NCBI RefSeq assembly: GCF_008831285.2
Contig: NC_045138.2
Coordinates: 7,159,205-7,223,204, forward strand
DNA length: 64,000 nucleotides
Reading direction: 5' to 3'
Origin: Nymphaea colorata
Lineage: Eukaryota > Streptophyta > Magnoliopsida > Nymphaeales > Nymphaeaceae
Shown: piece after piece, positions 47,919 to 60,316 of the stretch
Position numbering within the stretch: position 1 is the first letter of the stretch
How the letters are laid out: each line of letters begins with the position of its first letter
The notes under the pieces: model-generated
Database searches by the model: none
Told to the model about the DNA's origin: nothing
The model's input: the letters and a program-made list of their open reading frames with translations, nothing else
Position numbers and translations under genes: made by a program

Positions 47919-48084
47919 CCTGGCTCTGAGACCACTGATAGCACCTTTGTGTTGCAGCAACAGCGGAAACAGCAGCAGTGTCTCAGCGTGAAGAGGCAGC
48001 ACCTGTGACAAATAGAGGAGAAAATTAAAGATCCTACTTGCAGTTACAAGATCAATGGGTAGGGCTCTTGGCCACTATCCAACA
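47919..48084 (-). repeat. 5' LTR and primer binding site of the DIR3 retroelement
   Basis: LTR 47936-48084 (149 bp), plus-strand termini tgatagcacc and ccaaca. The primer site TGGTCTCAGAGCCAGG occupies 47934-47919 on the minus strand, one base from the LTR. Confidence 0.88.
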
Positions 48085-48339
48085 GCCGGTGAGGGAGATG
48101 GTGGTGGTCGGCGGCAGCTGTCTGTTCAGGATTGCCCGTGGCTACGCCATTGCGAGGACTCACCGGTTTGATGCAAACATGACCACTATCGAGTACAATG
48201 TCTATGTCGTCCTTTATGAGTTAATTAGAAGAGGCCACATGGCTGCAATGGAATATATCCCAATATTTTTCCTTTGTAGGTTCATCCTGTTGTTGTTGTT
48301 TGTGATCATGTTATATTATTCTTTAATAATATTTATACG

Positions 48340-48345
48340 AATAAA
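48340..48345 (+). terminator. Probable polyadenylation signal of the DIR3 3' end
   Basis: AATAAA in a context identical to that behind DIR2. In this copy it lies inside the reading frame extended by stop loss. Confidence 0.45.
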
Positions 48346-48349
48346 ATAA

Positions 48350-49236
48350 TTAATTATTTGGAGATTTTAAGTTACTCTTGACTATCCCGACATAAATTGA
48401 ACTCTTGATTGTAGGGGTGGAGCCAAAAATTTTATCTCGTTCGCTGTTGGTTGACAAACAAACTGCGAAGAGGCCAAAATATTTTTTGAATCCTTTAAAT
48501 GTGCAAAAACTTTGTTTTTGACGAATTTAGTTAGATCAAGGGAAGAAAAGCGGAAAAGTGCAATATTCTACTACTTATAATATCCCTACATAAAACTTGT
48601 AATAAGATAAAAGCATAAATCATTATACTATTGTCTTTGCCTTTCTATCTTAGACCATGTCTAGCTCCATATTTTACCTCAAATCTCATCGTGTGATATT
48701 ATGTTGAATGGCAACTTGTGTTGCTTACCACAATGAGATGGAGAATAAAGATGAAAAAAATTTGTCAATGACATCGTAGCAGAAATTTGCGAGTTATTAT
48801 GAAACTAGTAACATGAAAAACATCGCTAAGATTATGTTACTAATAATTTTAATGGAGAAATAAGCATGCGTCAGTGAGTTTGGTAGAGGAGAAAATAGCT
48901 TCAGGAAAAGTGTGAAAGAAGATAACTTTATTTAGTCCAAGATGCTTTCCCATAATGAAATTATGATTAGACAAAGTAAAACCACTTAGTTGCTGATAAA
49001 ACATGTTTTTGTAAGTATATCAAATTTTAGGTGCAACTTTGGTGAAAGAATGAGTCGTCTGCTGTTGGAGATGATGGGATGCTAGGGAATGCCCAAAGAA
49101 GAGGAAAAGGGAACACAAGGAAACACTTTTTATAGCACGACAAACGTATTGGTTTTTTAAAAATTCAAATTGCCACTTTTCAAGGATCACTCCTGACGAC
49201 CTTCTTGTAGGGCTTCACAATTGAGTCACGCCAATG
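48350..49236. other. DIR3 3' flank and spacer
   Basis: Positions 48350-48720 are paralogous to the DIR2 3' flank without its 201-bp array. The rest is unassigned AT-rich sequence. Confidence 0.55.
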
Positions 49237-49920
49237 CAGGGTCAACTCGAACTCGCTCAAGAAAACTTGGCTCACGCTCAACTCGTTTGTAAACGAATCG
49301 AGTTCGAACTTACAAGGATATGCGAAACGATAAATGAGTCGAGTTCGCGTTTCAAGAACTCAAATCATTTATACTCAACTCGACTCACAAACCGATACTC
49401 TACATATATATTGCCAATATCGGTTTCACTAGTAACACGAGATAATGCTTACACGAGTTAAATACTTGCACCAGTTAAATGAGATACACGATTTAACAGT
49501 TATGTGAGTTAAAATAATTAATGCTTACACTAGTTAAATGGGTTAAACGAGTCGAGTTCGAGCTCGATTAGTTGAACGAGTCGACTCATAAGCGAGTTCG
49601 AGCTGCATCGTGTGTTGAACGAGGCAAGCTCGAGTTCACGAGTCGACTCGTTCAACTAATCGAGTCGAGTTTGAGTTCACTGAACTTGAACCGTTAAAGC
49701 TCAACTCGGCTCAAAAGTGTCACTGACTTCTTTTAAAATTAAAAAAAGGGTTTTCAAAAACGTCTCAAGTGGGAAACTCTCTTTTCAGTTTTCACTTTTC
49801 ACTTTCCTTTTTGTTCTTCCTCTTTCGTCTCGAAACTTCTCCCTCTCTCGTTTTGAAACCTTTTCCCCCATTGCAACCCTAACCTAACTCCTAAGATCCT
49901 CTGCCCGTGGGCTGCTTCAT

Positions 49921-50115
49921 CCTTCAGCCTTCAAGGTTCCTGTCACAGCGGCAGCTCCGCTTCAACCTTCAGCCTTCAAGGTTCCTGTCATAGCGGCAGC
50001 TCCGCTTCAGCCTTCAAGGTTCTTGTTGCAGTGGCAGCTCCGCTTCAGCCTTCAGCATTCAAGGTTCCTATCTCAGCCGACAGCTCCGCTTCAACCTTCA
50101 AGGTTCCTGCCTGTG
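49921..50115 (+). repeat. Minisatellite in the hAT 5' untranslated region, about five units
   Basis: The unit is ccttcaaggttcctgtcaca followed by gcggcagctccgctt; five imperfect copies with variable cttcagcctt spacers. It sits upstream of the transposase remnant, where a leader exon would be. Confidence 0.8.
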
Positions 50116-51849
50116 CCTGCAGCAATAAGGGCAAGTTTCCTGTGTGCATGTAAGTAGTTCTCTCTCTCTCTCTCTTGCTTTCTTTCTGCATTTTATTCAG
50201 CAAAGAGGGCAGGTTCTCTTTGTCACGTATCATTGAAGGCACATGGGCTGGGGAGGAAAACGTTTGTAGTAAAAGAGAATTTGAACACCTGCCTCAAGAT
50301 TGGCTTTAGGTAAAAGAGAATTTCTTTTTGTCTTTCGATTCTGTTTCTTTTCTCTTCCTTTACGCACAGAGTTCTTTCTTTGTTTTTTGCTTATCTTTCT
50401 TTTCTAATATTGAAATATTTTTGCATCTCATTCTTTTGTTTTATCTCAAACTAATCACTAAGATTGACCTCTCTCACTCTCTCTCTCAGCAATAGAAACC
50501 TTGAATATTAAAATCTTTTGCATCTCATTCTACAATGTTGTGCTCATAGTGTCCTCAATCCTCTTCATTCTAATGTTCTACATTGGAACATATAAATATT
50601 TTCACAATGATTTACATTTGTGTCATTTTATTTAGATCGTATGTCGTGTTGAGAGACAGTATGCTGCAAATTTGCATGGGATCATATCTCCACATTTCTG
50701 TTCAAGTTTCTAAAAATAATGAAATTGTATCTTTTATGTTCTGTTATCATTGATATCTTTTTTGTTCTAGGGAGAAGATATTGAGGATATTGAAATATTG
50801 CGAGACATTTTCAGGATTTTTCCTACTTACCGGGACAGGTGTGGATTCATTCAATGTCAAAAATCAAATTCTAGATTCACCTCCTTTTATGTTATTTATG
50901 CAGATAGCATCCTTGCAATTTTTCCACTTGGTGATATTTACTCTGTTTCCAAAACTTTGGATGTCATTTCATGAACCGTTACAGTTTGTTTGTTAACGAA
51001 TATCTGCTTAAGTTTTTTGCTTTATTTTCTTATTTACATGAAATTTTTTCTTTACTTTTTATGTTGTGTATCCTAATATTTCTATCATTTGCTCGATGTT
51101 GAAGCATATTTAATTTTTTCTCTTAAAATGCCATATTAAAAATTTTGCCCAATGATGAATTATTGGTAATAGTTCAAATTCTCAAGAAACATCTGTGCAT
51201 GAATTATTGACAGTAATTTAGGTTATAAATAAACATATACTGTTGAACTTGGTAAAATCTCAATTTTGCTGATTTTTATTTTGTTTGATTCCAGATACAA
51301 AATCATTATCATGTGCTCCTTCTTAAAAGACAAAGTTTGCATGTCATGGCCTGAGTTTCTTCTTGTTTCCTTCCTTTTAATGTGTAGTTTCTTGTAAGAT
51401 CATTATTATAGCTCCACTGTCTTGCTTCCGTTGCTTCCCCTCCTCCCCCCCACCCACCCCCACTCCTACTAGGGGATGCTTCACCATTTAGGCAGATTTC
51501 CAATTTTTGGTTTTTGATATTTTTTTCTTTGTAGTCATGGCTGCAAGATGGATTTTTTTTATTCTATGTTCTGCTGCATGATCTTTTAGAGAACCATCAT
51601 ATTGCTTTTGCATCGCTGTTTTTCATATTCTTACTGAAAAGACAATCAAGAACTTTAGCATTTTATGAATACGATTTCATATTTCTTAGATTGTAATATG
51701 TTTCTATCAAATTTCATGTTCAAATAAGAGAATAGCTTGAGCAAAAGGGAAAATTACTTGTTTGAAGAATCACAAATTTAAAAAGAAATATCATTGATAA
51801 GGGCAAGCAAGTATGTGATTCAAGACAAAGCTCAGATAATGTCCCAGTC

Positions 51850-53760
51850 GGAGTACATTCCTCTAATGAAACTCCTATGGATTCGCAAGACACTAAAAAT
51901 GAAGGAGTATCAATAGATGCTCAAGAAGCACGTGTAATTGGTGCAAAAAGATCAAGAGCAAAGACTTATACAATACAGAATGATTTTGATGAGGTAATTA
52001 TAAGTGGTATGAAAAAAGACAAATGTAAGCACTGCAGTACACTATTATTTATGATAAGTACAGGAGGATCTACATCATCAATGTGTGTTTAACATGTTTT
52101 GCTAACAAAAAACAAGCGATTTTAAGTTTTAAATTCGAAAATACTTTAGATGTCACAAAGAAGCTTATGAAAATGGTTCCAACATTGATGTTTAATCAAT
52201 AAGAAAGACAACTGCAAAATTAGTGGCAACAGGAGAGCACACTTTTTATATAGTGGATAATTGTTGGTTTAGGTTCCTTCTTAAGCTTGGTTTTCCTAAT
52301 TGGGTGCCAGTTTCAAGAATGGCAGTTAGGAAAGATGTCATTAAATTGTATGAAGATGAAAATAAGAAATTGAAAGAAGTCTTGAAGGGTGTTGATAAGT
52401 TTGCTTTGACTACAAATATGATATATGACGTTAACAACACGATAAAGAGTGGAATACAACAACGTATCATCAACTTTACTGAAGTTGAGCCACCTCATAT
52501 TGGGTTGGTTTTATTTAATGTAATTGCTAAGCATCTTGCAGATTGGGAGATTGAAAAGAAAATATTACAGTTGACAACACTTCATCAAATGATGTTCTTA
52601 TCAGAAAATTAAAAGAAAACATGGAAAAAGCGGCGTCAACTTATATTATGGAGGTTTTTCATGTGCGATGTTGTGCACATATTTTGAATCTGATGGTACA
52701 AGTTAGTTGAGTGCCATTGAAGATGAAATCATTAGCATTAGAGATGCAATAAAGTATATCAAAGTTTCACCTTCAAGACTCCATGATTTTGTAGTTGTAA
52801 CTAGAGGGTTAGAAATTTCAACGACAAAGAAGTTAGTGTTAGATGTATCAACTCGATGGAATTCAACATATTTTATTGTTGGAAACAACTCTTGCATATA
52901 AAGATGCTTTTGCAAGATATAGCATGGAACACCCATGCTTGATATGGTTTATTGGACGTGAGGATTGAGAAAAAAATAGCAGTAATGTGTGATTTTCTTC
53001 AAGTTTTATATGATTTTGTCTCCACCTTATTTTCTGGGTCATCTTATGCAACAACGAACTTGTATTTTCTTGAAATTGGGAGAGTTCAAGAAATATTGTA
53101 GGAAAATGTTGAAAATGAAGGTGGATTTATGAAGGCAATGGCAATGCAAATGAAAGAGAAAGTTGATAAATATTGGAAATCTTGTAACTTGTTAATGAAC
53201 ATTGCATCCATTTTGGATCCACAGGGAAAACTCACATTATCAAAATTTATCATTTCAAAAATCTACCAGTCAAGAGAAGAAAAGAAAGAACAAATGGAAA
53301 TGATAAAACAATCTTGACAAGATGTTTATGAAACTTACATTCAAAGAATGGAAGTGGTTGCTAATATTTCTACCATATCAACTAATTCCTCCAATATTCA
53401 AGGTCGAGAGAGTCGAGACACACTACGCGGTAGGAGAAAGCTATTTTTTAAGTTCTTAGGTAAAGCTGAGAATGTTGTTTTTCAAGTCACCAAATCTGAG
53501 ATAGACACGTATTTGGAGGATGGATTGATTAAGCATAATGATAATGGTGATGAAGATTCTATTAATATTTTGCAATGGTGGAAGGATAAGGAATCCAAGT
53601 ATGAAATTCTTTCAAAAATGACACGTGAACTGTTGTCAGTTCCAATAACTTTTGTTGCTTCTAAAAAAGCTTTTAGTATAGGAGATCGAATTCTTAATGA
53701 TAGTCGTAGTTCATTGATACAAAAAACAGTTGAAGCTTTGGTTTGTTTGAATAATTGAGT
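51850..53760 (+). pseudogene. hAT transposase remnant
   Basis: Pieces in order: a BED-like zinc finger (CKHCSTLLF near 52024-52050, without clear histidines), then the RICESLEEPER-type core in several frames (LGFPNWVPVSR near 52280, STRWNSTYF near 52848-52875, SILDPQGKLTLSKF near 53205-53250). The C-terminal dimerisation domain follows (LQWWKDKESKYEILSKM near 53570-53620, VPITFVASKKAFSIGDRIL near 53638-53695, SSLIQKTVEALVCLNN to 53755). In the last domain Lys-Lys-Ala-Phe replaces the usual Ser-x-Ala-Phe. Stops at 52090, 52610, 53315 and elsewhere show that it is inactive. Active relatives excise and insert hAT elements as dimers. Confidence 0.82.
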
Positions 53761-55500
53761 AAAGAATGATGGTGATCCGCTGCATGAAGTGTTAACAAAA
53801 GTAAGTATATTTTGAAGAAATTGTATTCATTAAATATTTTATGAATCATTGGTTAATTGACTATATGTACTTTTTTCAGGTTGATGACGAATCAAGTGAA
53901 TATGTATCATTAGAATGATTCAAGTTGCCTCTTGGTAATACTTGTTTTTTTTCGTTCTTTTGTTTTCTTCTTTTCTTGATCTAATGTGATTTTGGTGTCT
54001 GTTTTCGTTACCTCTTGCAATTTTTTGCTTTGATGTTCAATGTTCATGGATCATGATTGTGTGAAGAGCTTCTGCGTGCGTGCATGTGGATGACATTTCT
54101 CTTTATTTGTTTCCTGTTATCAGCCTTTCTCAGGATATAAAAGAATTTTGATTTTTAGTACTTTGGAAGCTAGCATCAACTATGTCATTCACACACATTT
54201 ATTTTTAAAGAAATGAGATGCTTTCAGTTAGATTCTAAATAATGTGTAAGGCTTAATATCTTTTATATTCATAAATAACTTCAAATCATCACAAGATACT
54301 AGCACCAATTCAGTTCTCAATTTAACATATGCACATTTTCAATCCTAAATAGTGGCATGTAATGATTACTTGGAGTTTGTTGGTTGCACATTCTAAAGCA
54401 TTTGTGTATTGTTGGTTGTAGAATGTTTTAGAATAATCTTGTTGGGGCAGTGGTCTTTATCTCACTATCTTCTACATGATGTGAGTATGTGAATTCGAGC
54501 AAGTGATACAATTTCTTAACTTTCCTTCACCTTTTAATGAATGTTCTTGCTGCAGTGTTTATGATCATTGTGCACTAATTCATTTTTTAAATTTGACAAT
54601 AATGTGACATAGCCTTTCTTCGATGTTATTCAGGAGTTTGCTGTTATTGTGGCCAGTGGAAGGGGTGGTTCATTTTCATGTTTTGGTTCCTTGAGAGGAG
54701 AGAGGGTTCTCAAAACATAGTTGTTGTTGCAATTTAATAATGTTAAGTTATTTATAAATGTCAGGATGGCTTGTTCATGTTGATTGTTGAATGAGAATAG
54801 GTATGATCATTGTCTCTTCAACCTAAACCAGGAATTACACAGATGATTCTTTGCCATGCACAAGCAAGAGTTTTACAACCACATCTTTCTGTCTCATTGT
54901 CCTTGTAACCATTCAAAAACTAAAATGATTCTCTCTGCAACTCTAGGGCTTGGAGCTAAGATTTCCTTTTTTACACCTTTTTGATTGGGCATCAGAAAGA
55001 AAAGAAATGAGTAAGACGAGTCATTTGTACATTTGTTCACATATTTTTACATATTTCTGAACAATCTAATTATGTAGATATGTCATTCATGCCCAAATTA
55101 ATTGTGATTGGCGGCATGAGAGGTGTTGCTTAAGATATATTTTGATAACGATGCATGTTGTTACTTTCTTAGTGGCATAAGCTCTTCTTTGGCTGGATTA
55201 ATGTCAAATCCATTATCTATGTTGAGGTTGTTTGACAAAGAATTAATAATAATTCAAACGAGTTTGTTGAGCCTTAATAGAACTTGAGCTCAAGCTTAAC
55301 AAGTAACGATGAGTATCAAACGAGTTTGTCGAGCTTAATCGAGTCGAGCTCAAGCTCAACACGTGACTATCGAGTCAAGTTCAAGCCACTGTAGTTGATC
55401 TATTTTCGAGCTCGAGCCCAGTTGAGCTTGATATTATATTTAGTCAAGCCGAGCTCGAGCTGACTGAACTCAGGCTCGACTCTGCTCGTGTTCACCCCTA
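53761..55500. other. 3' part of the hAT element, non-coding
   Basis: After the transposase remnant there is a possible last intron (gtaagtatat at 53800, acceptor tttttcag near 53880) and AT-rich sequence. The subterminal GAGCTCGA region follows from about 55255. No other gene is seen. Confidence 0.5.
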
Positions 55501-55617
55501 TTCTCGTCGTTCACTTATTTATATATAGTGCACCTCAATCATTTTAATATTATTTTAAATTTTAATTTTTTAAAAGATATATAGTTTCAAAAAAACTTCT
55601 ACCTCCGCCGCTAACTT

Positions 55618-56050
55618 ATGGCCAGGGGAAAAGGCAATGTAGATTTTTCTTCCCTAGTTTCCTCGTTTTCTCTAGAAAATTTTGCCAGGAGACCAGGCCT
55701 GCACATTTTTGTTATCTTAGTTGAATATTCTTTTGTTGTTCCCCCACTTTCTCTTGAAAAATTACGAACTAACTCTACAACTTGGGGGCTGGGAGACTAG
55801 GCGTGCATATTTTTGCTATCTTAGTCGCATTTTGTATCATTGTTTCCCACTTTCTCTGGAAAAGTTATGTGCAGCTGACTCAAATATTGGTCCTGGAGGA
55901 AGACCAGGTGTGCACATTTTAGCAATTTTGGTTGGAGTTTTCTTCCCATACTCATGGATGCAGACTTTTCATTTTGATCATTTCCGTTTTCAAACATCTA
56001 ATTATGTGGACGAATTCAATAACGAAAAAAAATATGAAGTGCATAAATAG
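55618..56050 (+). repeat. Degenerate ~105-bp tandem unit of unknown nature, copy in block B
   Basis: Counterpart of 27200-27600 with about three and a half units: ctttctctagaaaa, then gggagac.aggcgtgcatat, then tttttgctatcttag. It is the more complete copy. Confidence 0.6.
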
Positions 56051-56288
56051 AGCTGCATAAATATGAAGACATTAATTTTCCTGTTTGGTACTTTTAAGGT
56101 TTTTTTTTTCAAAAATCTAACAACACAAATGCATGGAAAATGTCTGAATATAAGCAAAAAACTTTGAAAATTTGATGTACAGATCAGACTCTTGAGCTGA
56201 GAAATCTAAAAGTATCGATATTCACATCCCTGCATACGTTCCAATATATGCATCTTCCACGTCCATTGTACAGTTGAATTTGCAAAAG

Positions 56289-56409
<121 letters not shown>

Positions 56410-56649
56410 ATGATGACTCCAGCTATCCTGAGTCGCCCAACCATATCAAATAAGGGTTCGCCCAACCATATCAAATAAGGGTCGTCCACTTAAAGCAGAT
56501 GGATAGTTAAAAGAAAAACAAGAAAAAAATCTGTGAACTATTATTATATGACAAAAATATTTCTCATTTTTTTCTCATTTTTTTTCCTTAACTGACAATC
56601 ATGCTACATTTATGGCCTGATTAGATGGTTAGGTGATGTTATAGTCTCT

Positions 56650-56765
<116 letters not shown>

Positions 56766-57903
56766 TTTGCTTCTCAAAGAAACCGATATTGTCAAGCAGA
56801 CATAGTTTGTCCATTTAAGTGAAAAAGCTATTATTCTTTCTATCAGGGAGCACCTTTATTTGCTTTCATTACACGGTGAGAAACAAAAGTGGACCATACT
56901 TGACGTTGTTGAGTTGGGACCCCAAAAAAGCTTTCATATATAAGACCAAGGGCTCCCTTAATATCTGTGTTTTAAGTCATTTTAACCAAACTTAATCATA
57001 TAAGATGACCTATGCATATGGTTGATTTGATCAATTAAGTTCTCCCTCCACATCACATTTTTTTCATGTAAAGAATATATTTTATAAGAATTGTTATATA
57101 TCGTTTCCCTAAATCTGTCTTCTAAGTGTTTTAATATAAACCTTATCATATAAATATATGCAAAATATAAGGAAATGTAAGCACAAAAAGCAATATTGAA
57201 AATTTAATGTGTAGATTAAGTTTTATGAGTCAAGATTCTGCAGCTGGCTGTTAAATTTTAAGATGTTATAAGATCCCATTTGTGCTTCTATTTTTTTTTT
57301 TTCCTTGTGAAGTACTCCCCTGTATGTCGAATTGTTTTCATATATGCTGCTGGATTTTTGAAAACAGGCCCTTACAGTGTTTCCAGAACTGTGTCTCTGT
57401 CTTATCAATCAGTAAAATTTGGCATACTAATTACCATCTATTTCATATACAACTCAACTTAAATAAAGTAACTAAATATTAAATTTCTTACCTATAAAGT
57501 TGATTCCAAAACATTGAGTCTACACTAAGCACCAATACAAAATCTTAAGCACCAATACAAAAACTTAAAAGCAATGGAAAGGGAGGGTAAACCAACTATA
57601 TATATCATATCTATAAGGCCAAATGTTTAATTTCATTAAAATCATATAAAAAATCTGGTATTTAACTAGGGTTGGCACTAAATGTGATTTTAAAGATGAT
57701 TTCACTAAATGTTGGTAAATTTTGTATACCAGGCAGGAGAGAGAGAGAGAGAGAGAGGTCCTTGTCAAGTCAATGGAAAAGATGTGAAGCCTGTCCCAGT
57801 CAATACGCGAACATAGCCCAGGGCGTAGGCTTGGAGTTGGTGATGAATGAAGGGGTATAACTAGGGTTTGCTAACAACTTTGTCATTATTCAACCTCAAC
57901 CAT

Positions 57904-58293
57904 GGTTAGGTCGGCTTCCAAACCCATAGAAGAAAGAAGAAGGACAGAGACAAAATGGACCAAAAAAACACGGACATCTGTTCTTACCCCACTCCCAGGT
58001 CTTCATGTTCTAGAAACCACAGAGAAGAATCATTTATTTTTCTCAGGAACCATGTGATTCTGCTGAATTTGTCAGTCGACAAAAAAAAATATTTTTTGAA
58101 CTAAAAAATATGAAAAAAATTGCTCAAAAATAGAAAATAAATTCTTAAATTTATTCAACAAAAATAATCAAATCGAACAAATCAGTTTGATAAAAGCGTA
58201 TCAAAACAAAGGTTCGAATTTCATGGTCATTATTTAAAGCAAAAGTCTCGCTCTTTCTTTTTCTCATTTTCCTTCTGCCTCTGTCTATAAATA
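57904..58293 (+). promoter_or_regulatory. DIR4 promoter: conserved motifs and TATA box
   Basis: GGTTAGGTCGGCTTCCAAA at 57904-57922, the palindrome TTCTAGAA at 58008-58015, and TATAAATA at 58286-58293, 63 bp before the ATG. Layout as in DIR1. Confidence 0.7.
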
Positions 58294-58355
58294 CCGACTC
58301 CATCAAACACAGACATGCCTCCCCAAACATCAGCTTCTCTGTGAAAGCCACCACA

Positions 58356-58928
58356 ATGGCATCTTCCCTCCTTCCAAAATGCTCCACCACCATCTTCCTC
58401 TCTTGCTTCCTCTTCCTTCTTGCTGCTGCCGTGGATGCCAAACTAGTTCATAGTCAAAGAGTACTCCGCAGGCCGCTGAAGGAGAAGATGTCCCACCTCC
58501 ATTTCTATTTCCACGACATCGTCAGTGGCCGGAACCCGACTGCCGTGACCGTCGCCGTAGCAAAGAACAGCACCTCGCTGACGGGCTTCGGGGATATTGT
58601 GATGATCGACGACCCCTTGACGGATGGGCCGGAGTTGTCCTCTAAACTGGTGGGAAGAGCCCAGGGGCTGTACGCCTCGGCGGGGCTGCAGGACCTGAGC
58701 TTGCTGATGGCAGTGAACTATGTGTTCATGGAGGGGAAGTACAATGGCAGCAGCTTGAGCATTCTGGGGAGGAACATGGCGATGCGGCCGGTGAGGGAGA
58801 TGGCGGTGGTCGGCGGCAGCGGTCTGTTCAGGATGGCCCGTGGCTACGCCGTTGCGAGGACTCACTGGTTTGATGCAAACACGGGAGACGCCACAGTAGA
58901 GTACAATGTCTATGTCGTCCATTATTAA
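58356..58928 (+). CDS. DIR: Dirigent protein (DIR4), intact single-exon gene
   Basis: 190 residues, the same length as DIR2. The ATG at 58356 fits TATA spacing and paralogue alignment. Signal peptide about 1-28 (hydrophobic 12-26, ending AAAVDA). Dirigent motifs: HLHFYFHDIVSG (47-58), GFGDIVMIDDPLTDGPE (77-93), KLVGRAQGLYASAG (97-110), MAVNYVFMEGKYNGSS (118-133), GGSGLFRMARGYAVARTHW (153-171), EYNVYVVHY (182-190). Sequons are N71-S-T and N130-G-S. It differs from DIR1 at only a few residues (Asp for Glu in LTDGPE, Val for Gly in VAVAK) and lacks DIR1's 2-bp insertion. Expected to be a secreted, cell-wall dirigent protein guiding radical coupling; the partner oxidase and product are unknown. 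The reading frame is fully open, so this is the second likely functional gene. Confidence 0.93.
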   Translation: MASSLLPKCSTTIFLSCFLFLLAAAVDAKLVHSQRVLRRPLKEKMSHLHFYFHDIVSGRNPTAVTVAVAKNSTSLTGFGDIVMIDDPLTDGPELSSKLVGRAQGLYASAGLQDLSLLMAVNYVFMEGKYNGSSLSILGRNMAMRPVREMAVVGGSGLFRMARGYAVARTHWFDANTGDATVEYNVYVVHY

Positions 58929-60100
58929 TTAGAAGAAGCCATGGCTGATCACATGGAATCCTGAATCCCAAATATAGCTCTTGTCAGTTGGGTCGCGTTT
59001 GTTGTTCTTTCTTATGCCCATTTTGCTTATACAGTACCAAGTCTTTTAGCACCTCTCTCTCTCATTGATTAAGTGTAAAGTGTTTCATAAATTCACTTCA
59101 ATATTATGGTAAATTCTTGAAACAAGTATCATATTAATGTCCTCCAAATTTTAAAGTAAATTCATGTAACGTTTACATGATGATCTCGGACTTTAAAATT
59201 GGAGTAAATTGTAGCACATTAGAAAATGTGTCCCAAGAATGTATTTAAATTTTGACAATGTTCTCCTTGCCAAACACTCTCCCAAAGTACCCATCAAACA
59301 GAAAAAGTAAAGTGAAAGGAGGGACGACTTAGATTGTCGTTCTTGACCTTATTCATGTTGTTCATTCATCTTTCCTTTTTCCATCCCTTTTTCCATTTTT
59401 CATCCGTACGCACGCGCTAAATGCCTGGCGAGTACGGTCCCAAAACTGCTCCCTCTCCATGGAGAATGGGTCTGAATCCAGATCATATGTATCCAATTTG
59501 AATCAATTAAAACGGTTGTCCTTTAGCCCTGTCCATTAACCGAGCAACAACTGTTACTTTGCTTTTTATCATAAGCCATGTTTGAGAGTCTTGGATCTGA
59601 GAGTTGAGCGTGATTCTGAATCCACTTTATGTTAAACCCACTGCTTAAACAAAAGGGAATTTCTCAATTAGAGATCTTAAATCTGTGTTACATTATGAAA
59701 ACCACTGGTATGTTCAATTTTTTTTTCACTCCATTTCGATCCATTTTCTTTTTTCTTTCTCTTTCTCTCCCTTTTTAGTGGCCTAAGAAATGTTCTCTCT
59801 CTTCTCTTTGGAACGCCTACACATTCTCATCCTTTTTACCTGGTGGTCCTCTAAAATTGATGACTTGCACGTTCTCCTCTTTGAGGACAGCAAGGTCTAC
59901 CGGTTTAATTAGTCTATCAATATTTTTAAAAAATGATTTTCTGTTAAAAAAAGGTAAATGTATAACATTATATATGTATAATTTTTTTAAAAAATCAGCA
60001 TCCTTTAAACTTTCGGATTAAAATAGCCTTCTCATGAAACTTGATTTATAATAATAAAAGTCAAAAAAATAAAATTGAACAAATAAACAGAAACAGCCAT

Positions 60101-60155
<55 letters not shown>

Positions 60156-60260
60156 TTATTTATTTATTTATTTATATACTATACACATTCTGACACTCTC
60201 ATCTCTCACCCATGTGACATACTGATTATCCTCTCACTCATGTGACATATTGATTATCCT

Positions 60261-60316
<56 letters not shown>

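Larger units (their letters stand above)
42920..48084 (-). mobile_element. LTR retroelement with short LTRs and no recognisable coding, inserted in DIR3
   Basis: It is flanked by an exact 5-bp target duplication GCCGG (42915-42919 and 48085-48089). On the minus strand, the 5' LTR (48084-47936, TGTTGG...TATCA) is followed after one base by TGGTCTCAGAGCCAGG (47934-47919), close to the initiator-Met tRNA site. The far end shows a purine tract AAGTGGGAGA (43214-43205) directly before the 3' LTR (43204-42920). The 4.7-kb interior is AT-rich; I find no gag, protease, RT or integrase motif on either strand. Length is 5165 bp. This looks like a non-autonomous LTR element. A GC-richer block at 44055-44220 and another at 46990-47160 have no known match. 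Confidence 0.9.
42481..48220 (+). pseudogene. DIR: Dirigent protein gene DIR3, split by a 5.2-kb retroelement
   Basis: The first part, 42481-42919, encodes the signal peptide and dirigent domain up to about residue 146 (KLVGRAQALY, MAVNYVFREGKYNGSS, NTAMRP), with no stop. The retroelement 42920-48084 then interrupts it. The gene resumes at 48085 with the duplicated GCCGG and continues as the C-terminal quarter (GGSCLFRIARGYAIARTH, EYNVYVVLY). The distal part has extra damage: a 6-bp in-frame deletion after the conserved ANxxxx segment, and the stop codon TAG changed to GAG (48218-48220), so the frame runs on to 48349. The N-terminal part also carries replacements in normally conserved sites (MNDDP for MIDDP). 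As it stands it cannot make a full dirigent protein. It is the closest relative of DIR2. Confidence 0.92.
49237..55500 (+). mobile_element. Decayed hAT DNA transposon (boundaries approximate)
   Basis: The interior encodes a broken hAT transposase (51850-53760). Both ends are rich in GAGCTCGA/GAACTCGA motifs (49240-49720 and 55260-55500), a subterminal pattern common in plant hATs. The right end reads ...GCTCGTGTTCACCCCTA at 55500, and block B starts just after it. The left end is set at CAGGGTCAACTCGAAC (49237) but matches the right end poorly, and no 8-bp target duplication is seen. The left boundary is therefore uncertain. Confidence 0.65.

Noticed and set aside
52246-52498. Minus-strand frames opposite the hAT transposase
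   Set aside because: Shadows of the plus-strand transposase remnant.
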